Origin: Heterodera schachtii
Taxonomy: Eukaryota; Nematoda; Chromadorea; Rhabditida; Heteroderidae
Reading direction: 5' to 3'
DNA length: 64,000 nucleotides
Assembly: GCA_023374025.1 (NCBI GenBank)
Contig: SIJG01000007.1
Coordinates: 2,608,636 to 2,672,635, forward strand
Shown one piece after another: positions 22,569-32,125 of this stretch. Below the pieces are notes generated by a model. It was not told the origin of the DNA. It saw only the letters and a program-made list of their open reading frames with translations, and made no database searches. The position numbers were made by a program, and so were the translations under genes. Position 1 is the first letter of the stretch. The number at the start of each line of letters is the position of its first letter.

Positions 22569-24305
22569 TTATGAAAATGGCAATGAATTTAAAAAGTAAA
22601 ATTTTTCATCGTATTCTTCTTTCAGATTGTGTTTTTCTTCATAATTTGCTGCATTTTCAATTGCTTTTTCCAATTTTGCCTTTTCTTCCTTGGCATTTTC
22701 TTTCGTATTTTGACACATTTTTTCCATTTTTTGCTCAAATTCTTGCCGAAGATTGTCTTCCAATTCATTTGGTAAATTTAAGATATTCTTTCCCTTTTTT
22801 TGCTCATTTTTTGGTGCGTTAATTTTTTCCAAAATATTTTGTTTAAATTTACTGAACAAATTTGCCTCCTTTTTGATTTCATAATTCAATTCGATCTCAT
22901 TTATTAAAACCATATCAATAGAATAAAAAGTTTTCGAAAACTCATACAGTGTTTTGACGACGTTAATTAATTCCTTATGATAAATATTCCACATAAATTT
23001 TGGCTTCACCGCTTGAAATTTTTTGACTAATTCATTGCTTTTACCTTAAAAACATTTTATCATATTTAACATCATTAACAAAAAGTAAAACCTTGAACAT
23101 AAAGTCGGAATAAATATTCGTACAAAATTTCCAAATATTTTCGATATTTTTGGCATTGTCGCCATTCATAACTAAATTTTATTATATAAGAACAATGCCA
23201 ATTCTCTCGCATCAAATACACAAGGCCAAGATGGGCTTCATATTTTCGGATCAAATGCTTTTTCATTTTCTCAGTTTCATATAACCGATAAGAGACCAAG
23301 CGGTAATAATTCCCATAACTTTTCTCTTTAATTTGACTTAAATAATTTGAATATTCTTTGGCCATTTTAAAAAATTTCTCAAAATTTTTCGCTAATCCTT
23401 TGACATATTCCGTAAATATAGCATCTTTAGTCTAAAATTTAATTTATTTAATTTCCATTGAATGTTTAGTCTCACCCATGTATTTTGATCATCGAATTTT
23501 GAATATAAAATTATCCAATGCTTGTCATCATTTATTAAATTGGCTCTGCCTGGATTGTCATCTTTTGCATTTTCTGTCGCTTTTTTGAGCATTTCTTCCA
23601 AATTTTCTTTAAATTTTTGTCTACAATTTTGTTGAATAATTCCATCAACAATTTCATTTGATTGCCATTCATTCGCTGTGTCAATTGCCAAATGCAAAAT
23701 CATTTCATTAAATGTTAATTTTACTTCATACTTCAATCTCTCCTCATTCAACAATTTTGGTTCAAAAATAAAAGTGAAAAGTTTGTTTAATTTATATTCA
23801 TAATATTTACTTTGTTCTGTACAAATAAAATAAAATTGTGAAATTTTCACGAGACAATTCACTGCATAAATTATTGGCCCATCAATTTCAATTTCATTTT
23901 TAAAGTGTTTCCTCTTAAATACAAATTTTGGCTTCTCTGTGGGAATTCCAACGTATTCTCTGTACAAATATTCGTACAAAATGTCCAAATATTTGCGATA
24001 TTTTTGGCATTCTGTCCGTTCATATTCTTCAAATTCTTCCTCAATTCTGTCACATTTCCAATTCTTTCTCATAAAATATATAATGCCAAGGTGTGCCTCA
24101 TATTTTTCCATTGAATATTCACTAATTTGCGTTTCTTGATGACCTTTCATAAATGCAATTAGCATTTTGTCATCGACCTAATTAATTAAAATGGATTAAT
24201 AAAATTAATTCCCTAATTACTCACGGATGAACTCGCATTTAAAATTGAAATTAAAAAAGGATGAGCAATAATTATAAAAGAAATTAAAGAGAAAAAATAA
24301 AACAT
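22569..24305 (-). CDS. Family gene I, intact four-exon secreted two-module protein
   Basis: Model on the complement: exon 1 24225-24305, exon 2 23476-24177, exon 3 23092-23431, exon 4 22569-23044. Introns are 47, 44 and 47 nt with GT-AG ends, phases 0, 0, 1. The protein is about 532 residues. A strongly hydrophobic leader of 27 residues ends ILNASSS, a likely signal peptide. Module 1 carries KYEAHLGIIYFMRKNW, then Cys-15-Cys ending ECQKYRKY, a VKPKFVFK block and LNEERLKYE. Module 2 carries KYEAHLGLVYLMRENW, CQKYRKYLEIL, NEIELNYEIK, LRQEFEQKMEKM and the terminal SLPFS. No transmembrane segment follows the leader. Upstream sit an acceptor-like ATTTAAG near the ATG, a TATA-like block about 400 nt away and two dyad repeats. 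It is the best candidate for an expressed member. Function is unknown. Confidence 0.8.
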
Positions 24306-24439
24306 TATGTTTTTCTTAAATAATTAAATGTTCAAATGAAAATAAAGCGCATTAATTATATTTTCGAATTTATTTAGATTAAAGTGATTAAAAAAGGATT
24401 TATTAAGAAATTGTAAAATAGCATTTGTTCGTCTCCCTA

Positions 24440-24670
24440 ATTAAAAATGATTACACAAATAAATTACCCTTATTAATTAACTCAATGGTGGAATTACACT
24501 TGAAATATGAATTAAAACTTGATGAATAATAATAAATTAAAAAGGGATTAGATAAAAAGAATAAAATATTATGTTTTTCTTTTAAAAATGAATAAACATT
24601 CACTAATTATTGTTTCAAATTATTTTAAAAAGTTGATTAAAAACTAAAAAAATATATTGCCTAATGAAGT
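24440..24670 (-). repeat. Extra copy of exon-1/upstream sequence in the 5' region of gene I
   Basis: The sequence with TTAACTCAATGGTGGAATTAC and the following AT-rich stretch is a second, decayed version of the exon-1 and upstream region. It has been inserted between the ATG of gene I and its TATA-like block, which explains the unusually long 400-nt spacing here. Confidence 0.4.
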
Positions 24671-24699
24671 AAAGTAATTATGAAAATGAAAATGGAAAA

Positions 24700-24870
24700 T
24701 CACATAGCCTTATAAATGGAGCAAAAATTTTATTTTAAATAATAATCATAAGTAGGATTATCCAAATCTACTGAATTATTATTATATTAAACAAAGATTC
24801 AATAATTAAAAAATTGGGATTGACCATAAGTAGGATTATCCAAATCTACTTAATATAATTATTTATTATA
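24700..24870 (-). promoter_or_regulatory. TATA-like block and dyad repeats upstream of gene I
   Basis: Read on the complement, TTTATAAGGCTATGTGATTT lies at 24698-24717. Beyond it are two units of AGATTTGGATAATCCTACTT, at about 24750 and 24830, with ATGGTCAATCCC. The layout matches other family promoters. Confidence 0.65.
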
Positions 24871-25084
24871 TTAAACAACGCTGCAATAATTAAAAGCGTT
24901 GGTTTTGATGATAACTACCGCGGAAAAGAAAAGGAATACAATCCACGGATCGTGATCCATGGATCACCCAATCCGATCTTTATGCACACGGATTTTGATC
25001 CACGGATTTTTCGATCCTCGTATCAGTGATTCGTGGATCATTATCAGAGGATCCGATCCTGATCTTTATGCATAGGGTACAGAC

Positions 25085-25282
25085 CAGGGATGGCATTCCG
25101 AGGCCCCAAAAATTTTCGGAAATCGGAAATCGGAATTCCGGGGGTCCAAAATTTTTCGGAAATCGGAAATCGGATTTCCGAGGTCCAAAAATTTTTCGGA
25201 AGTCGGAAATCGGAATTCCGACCCCAAAAACGTCGGAAATCGGAATTCGGAAGTCGGAAATCGGAATTCCGTGCCATCCCTG
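25085..25282. mobile_element. hAT-like MITE (198 bp) with perfect 8-bp target-site duplication
   Basis: Ends CAGGGATGGCATTCCG and CGGAATTCCGTGCCATCCCTG-type inverted repeats, flanked by GTACAGAC at 25077-25084 and 25283-25290. The interior is made of CGGAAATCGGAATTCCG words. A perfect 8-bp duplication and CAGGG termini indicate hAT. Open frames across it are artefacts. Confidence 0.85.
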
Positions 25283-25290
25283 GTACAGAC

Positions 25291-25870
25291 GCCCTTTTGA
25301 ATTTGAACATATTGTTCCGGTAGCTGCTACTGCACAGCCATCAATCGAGAATTTTTGTCCATCAGATGCTACGCATGTACCATTGCGAAGCCACCCGTGT
25401 CAATGCTGCACATATGCCTCTCATGCCCCACCAAACACCCACCGATAAAAAAATCCCGGCAATCCCGCTCAAAATCCTTTACGATTTAATGTTTCGAAGT
25501 AAATTTTGATGCAATGTTCCACACATGTTCAGGGAGCTGATGCTGTTGTTGCACAGCCAGCAGCAGGTACTTGTTGTAGGAACAGGACAAAACACAGCCG
25601 AGACATAACACCGCCGGGAAGAAATTTTTAAAAAATTTCAAACTTAGAAAAATTTTCAAGACAAAAATCTTAGAACAATTTTTCTTTGAAAATTCTATGA
25701 GAAAAAAATTTTTCAATAAATTTTAGCGCTTTTTTTGAAAATTCTTAGTAATTCTGAAAAAATCACTTAAAATTTAAAAAATTTTTTTCTCATAGAATTT
25801 TCAAAGAAAAATTTTTATAAGATCTTTTTTAAATATTGCATCATTATTAAATAATATTAAATAAAAAATA
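25291..25870. other. Moderately GC-rich unassigned island
   Basis: The segment 25291-25620 is less AT-rich than its surroundings and has short open frames on both strands, without splice context or recognisable motifs. It may be old host coding sequence or transposon interior. The rest (25620-25870) is AT-rich with inverted AAAAATTTTT words. No gene call is made. Confidence 0.3.
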
Positions 25871-26083
25871 TAATCCTACTTATGATAATTTTCTAAAAAC
25901 AAATTTTTGCTCTGTTTAAAAGACTATGTGATTTTCCATTTTTTCATTTTAATAATAATTTGAAGACATTCAATTTCTTAATAAAAAGGTTTATTTAATT
26001 CACTTTTGTGTATATAAATTGAAAATTGTAGTTAATGAGCTTTTAATTTGATTGAACATTAATTTTATTTAAGAAAGCACATA

Positions 26084-26530
26084 ATGGTTTATTCATCCTC
26101 TTTCATTTCTTTTATAATTATTATTCAAACCCCAATTTCAAAAGCAAATCCATCGGTAATTTAATTAATTAGGGAATTAATTTTACTACTCCATTTTAAT
26201 TAATTAGGTTGAGGATAAAATGATAATTATATTTATGAAATGCCACCAAGAAACGCAATTGAATGAATATTCAATTCATAAATATGAGGCGCATCTTGGC
26301 ATTATTTATTAATGAGAAACAATTGGCAATGTGACAAAATTCATGAAAAGTTTGAAGAATACGAACGAACAGAATGCCAAAAATATCGAAAATATTTGGA
26401 CATTTTGTACGAATATTTATTCCGACTTTATGTTCAAGGTTTATGCTTTCATTATTTAAATTAATGATTTTTAAATATTCTAATGCATATTTAAGACAAA
26501 AGCAATGAATTGTTTGGGTAATTCTACTAA
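26084..26530 (+). pseudogene. Family copy J, exon-2/exon-3 chimera
   Basis: Exon 1 (from 26084) encodes a hydrophobic leader with an intact donor. After a ~50-nt intron, exon 2 starts at about 26210 but has a stop at the IYFMR motif (TATTAATGA). The sequence then passes from exon-2-type codons (CDKI, ECQKYRKYLDILYEYLF) directly into the exon-3-type end (RLYVQG) and the exon-3/4 intron. This fits recombination between the two homologous modules of one gene. Only a scrap of exon 4 follows. A TTTAAG acceptor-like site precedes the ATG. Confidence 0.75.
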
Positions 26531-26689
26531 AATATTTCCAATGCTGACCATATTTTCAAATTAAATTTTATAATATTATTGAATACGTCATTTTTTATAT
26601 AAAATATAAATTTATGAATAAAAAAGAGAACTGACAGCCGCCAAAATTAGCCTAATTTTAAGAAGAAGTGAAATATTTTTTAATTTTAT

Positions 26690-26960
26690 TATTTTTGAAG
26701 GGTAAATGTTTTGTTCTTTTTTTTTTTGCTCATCATTTTATAATTCAAATTTTAAATGCAAATCCATTGGTAAGTTTAATCACTTTAGGGAAATTAATCC
26801 ACGGCATTTAGAAAATATAACCCTAAGAATTGAAAAATTTGCTCAAAAATTGATCGCCAAAATTACTGTTTTTTCTGGATAAAAATTTACGCCCCAATAA
26901 TTTACGCTATGAATTGTCTCGTAGAATTTTTTCGCAATTTTATTTCGCAGAGGACAAAAT
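26690..26960 (+). pseudogene. Family remnant: exon-1 and mid-exon-2 scraps
   Basis: The span 26703-26775 resembles exon 1 (leader codons ending AATGCAAATCCATTG, then GTAAGT). The span 26886-26955 resembles the exon-2 block that normally reads PIIYAVNCLV. Everything between is lost. From 26960 to 27345 no gene is supported. Confidence 0.45.
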
Positions 26961-27355
26961 TATTTTTTTTTTTATTGATTCAAAGACAAAAATAACCAAA
27001 AGAAGGGCATATGCCACTTACACTTTTGGTGGAAATGAAGACAAATGCATAGCAGTGAAAGAAGAAGACAATTGAATTTGGAGAAACAGAAAGTCAGACC
27101 ACCAGCGAAAAGAAATTTGGTTTTAGGAGTTGAAGAGAAAAATTTGTTTTGAGGAAAATTTTTAGAGAATTTGTAGTAGAATAAATTGTTGTGTTTTGCT
27201 AACACATAAACAAGATAAATTTATTAAATGAATAAACAATAAATTTAGAATCACAAAATAATAATAAAATAACGACGGAATCAAATTTAAGAGAGTCCGA
27301 AAATAAAACACCGAAAGTAAAAAAAACACAAATGAAAAGAATGAGTCGATGGGAG

Positions 27356-27959
27356 GGCTCCCGGTAAATTGGACACCGGAAAATTGTACATTATTGGATA
27401 TAAAATAAATTAAAATAAATAAACAAAAATTTTGGTTTTGCTAAAAGATTTTATTTTAGTCTGCACATCCCTGTGTTTTTATAAGCGTAATAAAATGGCA
27501 ATAAATAAGGTTTTTATTATTGTAACATTAGGAGAAGAAGGCCACCATAACATTCATAAAGAAAGAAACAAAGTTTTCTTTTAGATAGGATTGCCATTTT
27601 TTATGCAATTTTAGCACATTGACTAATCATCGCCCATTTTCGTGCATGTTTTGGCACATTAATCAATCATTGTGCATGTTGAATGCCTGATTTACTCTAA
27701 GTGCCTTAATCCATTAATCCATTTACCCTTCATAAATTAATTTTTCACCCCAATTCCTGACTTTATTTTAGGAACTTGGTGTCCAGTTTTCCGGTGTCCA
27801 ATTTTCCTTCGGTGTCCAAAATTCCGGCGGTGTCCAGTTTTCCGCTTGGTGTCCAATTTTCTGGTGTCCAATTTTCTGGTGTCCAATTTTCCGGTGTCCA
27901 ATTTTCTTGTGTCCAATTTTCCGGTGTCCAATTTTCTGGTGTCCAATTTACCGGTCCCC
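27356..27959. mobile_element. MULE-like MITE (604 bp) with 9-bp target-site duplication
   Basis: Flanked by CGATGGGAG at 27347-27355 and 27960-27968. Inverted ends share CCGGTAAATTGGACACC. The right end extends into about twelve tandem GGTGTCCAATTTTCC units (27776-27956), while the left end has only one. Terminal inverted repeats with 9-bp duplications fit Mutator-like elements. No transposase is present. Confidence 0.8.
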
Positions 27960-28186
27960 CGATGGGAGTGGACCCATTAACAAATAACTAATCAATAAAA
28001 ATTATAGTGTCGATTCTTAATATAATTAAATATCATCACATCCAACATAAATGTATTGTTTTTTTATTTGAAGAAATTGTTTGGAGGTCTGGTAGAACTA
28101 CATATTTATTGAAAAGATGACGGTATTGTTTTTCGAGCGATTGAATTAGTTGAACAATTTGTCGGTTGGTGACAATGAATTCAATG

Positions 28187-28453
28187 CGTCATAATGCTAA
28201 TTGCATTTTATGAGAGGCAGGCAATCAACAACATCAAATCAGTGAATATTTAGCACCGCAAAAATTCGAGGCATATCTTGGGGTATTTGTGTATTAATGA
28301 GAAAGAATGGGAAATGTGACAAAATAGCAGATAAATTTCACGAATTTGAAAGGACAGAATGCCAAAAATATCGCAAATATTTGGACATTTTGTACGAATT
28401 TTTGTTCAGAGAATACGTCAGAATTGCAACAGTGAAGCCAAAAAATCAGTGAA
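28187..28453 (+). pseudogene. Family copy K, exon-2 5' fragment
   Basis: Encodes remnants of MLIAFMRG, KFEAYLG, MRKN and KCDKIADKF, then ECQKYRKYLDILYEFLFRE and ATVKPK, with frameshifts and a TAATGA stop near 28294. No exon 1, 3 or 4 is nearby. It lies just outside the left arm of the inverted duplication. Confidence 0.7.
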
Positions 28454-28763
28454 TAATTTTAATTTTTAAGTTATTTTTTGGCATAAATAATGTGCATGAC
28501 TATTCGGAGATATAAAGCAAAAATGGAGGAACAGTTATACGGTAAAAGCTACTCTACAATAGATATTTTATTGTATTCTGACCGAAGTCCCTCGAGCAAA
28601 TCTACGATATGGCAGGCTCTGTATCGTTTTGGCGCCGGCGTTTTGGCGCCAGCCCAAGTTTTCGGCCTATAATTTTTTTGTTGTTACAAATCCAACCAAT
28701 CATGGTATCATTCGAAAGCTTAACAAAAATTTGACATTCGCTGTTTGAGAAAAACGGCAAAAG

Positions 28764-28920
28764 AAAAAATGGAAAAAATGAAAATTTATTGGCAAATAAA
28801 AGGAAAACAGCCGAAAATGAGTGACAATGAAATTGCAAAATTGTTTAATGTTCAAAATTCAACAATTTTTAGATGGAAAATGATCGGAACAGACAATGGG
28901 GAGGGAATTGAACCCTAGAA
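28764..28920 (+). CDS. Small HTH-like ORF, left-arm copy (truncated)
   Basis: An open frame of about 51 codons from an ATG at 28764, with the core MSDNEIAKLFNVQNSTIFRW. The pattern of a short helix, turn and recognition helix (EIAKLxNVxxSTIFRW) resembles a homeodomain-like HTH used by transposases and some nematode DNA-binding proteins. It ends early (IEP stop) compared with the right-arm version at 43199-43402. Probably a transposon-derived fragment; family unassigned. Confidence 0.35.
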
Positions 28921-29559
28921 AAGAAGTAGAGAATCAGAAAGAATTCTTTATATGTTCAAATTTATTTTAATTAATTTTTAAATATATAATTCTTATAAAA
29001 GATTTCGAATAAAAATAATTAAAACTAATTATATTATATTAAATTAAATCATTAGCCAGATTACCTTGAATTTTTTTAATATTTTCAAGTTCAATTACGA
29101 ATGGACTACAATTAAAAAAAGAACTCAAATTTGAGAAAAAATGGAAATATATCCTCTTCAATTCTATATAGATTGCTTTGGTCTAAGCCTATGCTTAGCT
29201 TTATTAATAAAATTTATAGGTGCCATTGAAACTTCAAAATTTAAAAAAAAATTCAAATTAATATGGCTAATCATTTTATTTAATATTTGGAAAAATTTAA
29301 CTATTTTTTCGAGATCCAACAAAACTTTTAGAAGAATGTATAGTAAGCATCACTTTAATTAAATTTTAACATATTTATATTTTAAAAATTGAGAAAAAAA
29401 ATTATAGGAAAAGTCAGATAAATAATTTTGCACTTTTTGTCCACCGGCCAACCACGCACTTTACTAATACAATAAAAAGTATATTAATATATTTTCCAAA
29501 AAATATTTCATTTCCCTCAATTTCCATCACTAATTTTCAATCAGACCATCTATTTTTAC

Positions 29560-29680
29560 GTTTGCTTGTTTTCAAGGTTCCCCGTTGCCCAACAGGGACT
29601 GTGACGTGACCGGGACATGGGCTTTTAACCGGGACCTCGGGAGACCGGGAATACCCGTCCCGTGTAACACTAGTTTAAAC
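29560..29680. mobile_element. GC-rich hAT-like fragment shared by both inverted arms
   Basis: A GGGACCGGG-type palindromic block whose right end inverted reads TAGTGTTACACGGGAC, like the TAGRGTTGCACGGG ends of the element at 43535. The other end (CAGGGACTGTG) does not match and no target-site duplication was seen. It is present in mirror position at 42485-42595, so it predates the duplication. Confidence 0.4.
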
Positions 29681-29887
29681 TGTTTGTTTTTGGTCAAATT
29701 TTTATATAACTTTATTTTCGAGACAATCTGTATTATCTATACAAATTAGCACCTATAAAAATTTAAAAACAACCTTGGTGACCCGACCACTTTCAGAATC
29801 GGCCCTCCAATAATTCATTTATTAGGTATAAAAAATGAAGGCAGACAGAATTTATGTGTTACACACAAACAAATAAGTAATATATAT

Positions 29888-30165
29888 TTTATTAAGAAGA
29901 TTTGGATAATCCTACTTATTATCATCCCCCAATTTTTTAAATATTGATCTTTATTTAAATAATAAACATTTTATTAAGTAGATTTGGATAAGCCTACTTT
30001 TGATCAATCCTAATTTTAAACATTGCATCATATCATTTATAATTTTAAACAATGTCATCATTATTTAATATAATAAACAATTATATTAAGTAGATTTGGA
30101 TAATGCTACTTTAATCATTATTGTAATAAAAATTTCTTTCGTTTATAAGGCTGGGTGATTTAACA
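29888..30165 (+). promoter_or_regulatory. Dyad repeats and TATA-like block upstream of gene L
   Basis: Three units of AGATTTGGATAATCCTACTT type (about 29898, 29980, 30092), then TTTATAAGGCTGGGTGATTT at 30143-30162, about 190 nt before the ATG. This is the clearest example of the shared promoter layout. Confidence 0.7.
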
Positions 30166-30336
30166 TATTTTCATTTGAATAATTACTTTATATTGAAAAA
30201 AAGAATTAAATTGATTTTAGATAATAGCAAAATTTCTTAATAAGAATATTTTTAAATTCACTTTTACGTAAATAAATTGAAAATTTTAATTGCTCTTAAT
30301 TTTATTTAACATTTTACCTTTATTTAAAAAGATATA

Positions 30337-31853
30337 ATGGTTTATTCTTTAATTTCTTTGATAATCATTGCTAATCATTGTTTAATTCCAATTTTAAATG
30401 CGAGTCCACCGGTGCGTAAATTATTTAGGGAATTAATTTAATAGTCTATTTTCATTAGGTGGATGACAAAATGCTAATTGCATTTATGAAAGGTCAGCAA
30501 GAAATTCAAATTAGTGATTATTCGAAACAAAAATATGAGGCGCACCTTGGCATTATATATTTTATGAGAAAGAATTGGCAATGCGACAAAATTGCGGATG
30601 AATTTGGAAAATATGAACGGACAGAATGCCAAAAATATCGAAAATATTTGGACATTTTGTACGAATATTTGTACAGAGAATACATCGGAATTCCAACAGT
30701 GAAGCCACAATTCGTATTTAAAAACCTACTTGAAATTGAAGGGCCAATAATTTATGTTATATTTTGTCTGGCCGAACTTTGGAAATTTTATTTTGAATCA
30801 ATTCAAAGTGTTTTTTTTAGATTTAAACTAGACAAATTGTTCTCTCATTATTTTGAACCAAAATTGTTGAATGTGGAGCGATTAAATTATGAAATAAAAT
30901 TTGAAAATGAACCAAAAATGCCAATTAATGAGCTGATTTTGCAATTGGCAATAGACACAGCGTATGAATGCCAAACAAATGAAAGTTTGGACGGAATAAT
31001 TCGAGAAAAATTAAACAAAAACTTGGAGGAAATGAATAAAAGAGCGGTAGAAAATTGGAAAATAAAGTATCCATGGTTAGCAAAAAAGAAAGACAAACAT
31101 TCAATAATATTGGATTCAAAATTCAGTGATTTTACATGGGTAGGTTTTAAATCAAAATAAAATTTGTTTGAATTACTCAAATTTAGACAGAAGATGCTGT
31201 ATTTTGTGAATTTTTCAAAAGACAGGCGACAAACAATAAGAAATTTGTCCGAATTTCTGAAAGATATAATGACCAAAATTTTGTGAATTTTTTGCCCTTC
31301 AAAATTGGCATTGTGCATTTGATGAGAGAGAATTGGCACTGTGACAAAATTGGGGAGAGATTTGAAGAATATGAACGGACAGAATGCCAAAAATATCGCA
31401 AATATTTGCACATTTTTTACGAATTTTTGTTCCGACTTTATGTTGAAGGTTTGACATTTATTAATTTGAATATTTTTTTAAAATAATAAATATTATTTTA
31501 AAGCTAAAAACGCTGAATTAGCCTATCATTTGCCGGCGGTGAAGCCAATATTTACGAGTAATGATGGAAATCCTTTTAATTTAACTATTGTTGTACAAAT
31601 TATGAATGAAATTTGGAATTTTTTTTTCAACAAGAATGAAAGTCCATTCTTAAATAAAATTAAATTGCAAAATGAGGAAGACTTAAATTATGAAATAAAA
31701 GATGGTAAAAGTGGGATAAATTCATCCAAAACTAAAACAGAAATAAAAAATATTGCCAATTTTCGAAATGAATTTAAACGAAAAATGGAAAGTTTAAGCG
31801 AAAATGTCAAGGAAAATCGATTCATTGTGGGTTTAAAGAAAATATTTAACTAA
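30337..31853 (+). CDS. Family gene L, intact shorter four-exon member
   Basis: Exons 30337-30411, 30459-31139, 31187-31448 and 31504-31853. Introns are 47, 47 and 55 nt with phases 0, 0, 1. The product is about 455 residues. A hydrophobic leader of 25 residues ends ILNASPP. Module 1 has KYEAHLGIIYFMRKNW, Cys-15-Cys, ECQKYRKYLDILYEYLYR and a VKPQFVFK block. Module 2 is shorter than in F, I and S: the segment before its core motif is compressed, and the core reads KIGIVHLMRENW instead of KYEAHLG. Exon 4 ends early after SENVKENR with an unrelated short tail. AATAAA follows the stop at about 31858. The gene pairs with P in the inverted duplication. Function unknown; secretion inferred. Confidence 0.8.
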
Positions 31854-32125
31854 AAATCAATAAAACAATTAAATAGTCGGTATCAATGATTTGTAATTCT
31901 GTTAAATCCGAAATTAATTGAAACGACCCGCCTACTTTAATTTTAAAAAAAAAACAAATAAACAAATGTGCATGTTTTCTTCCTATTTGTGCAAAAAAGG
32001 GAAAAGAAAAAAAAATTTAAAAAATGGAAAAAAGAAATAAAAGTTTCTTTATAAAATGAAATAAATAAAAAAATAGGAAATTGAGAGAGTAGAAGAACTC
32101 GGATGTTTAGGAAAACGAAAAAAAT

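Larger units (their letters stand above)
28572..31860 (+). repeat. Left arm of a ~3.2-kb inverted duplication
   Basis: The sequence from about 28572 to 31850 recurs inverted at about 40370-44527. Landmarks in mirror order are the TCGTAGATTTGCTCG segment, GGCGCCAAAACG, the HTH-like small frame, a GC-rich block with ACGGGACCGGGAC-type words, dyad repeats, the TATA-like block and all four exons of gene L (gene P in the other arm). The arms are separated by about 8.5 kb. Confidence 0.85.

Noticed and set aside
23392..23475. Reading through intron 2 in gene I as coding sequence
   Set aside because: The frame stays open there, but the 44-nt length is not a multiple of three and GTGAG...TTTAG borders are conserved in every copy. 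Splicing is needed to reach the conserved exon-3 frame.
25026..25448. 140-residue plus-strand frame
   Set aside because: Its first half is the CGGAAATC-repeat MITE at 25085-25282, so the frame spans a transposon and unrelated flank. Only the flank is mentioned, as an unassigned island.
29141..29362. 73-residue hydrophobic frame in the left arm
   Set aside because: The mirror copy at about 42820-43020 is frameshifted and shows no coding-type conservation, so the open frame is probably chance.
30887..31411. Antisense open frames across exons of the family genes
   Set aside because: They are reverse-strand shadows of conserved codons, seen at every copy in the same place, without starts, splice sites or independent conservation.
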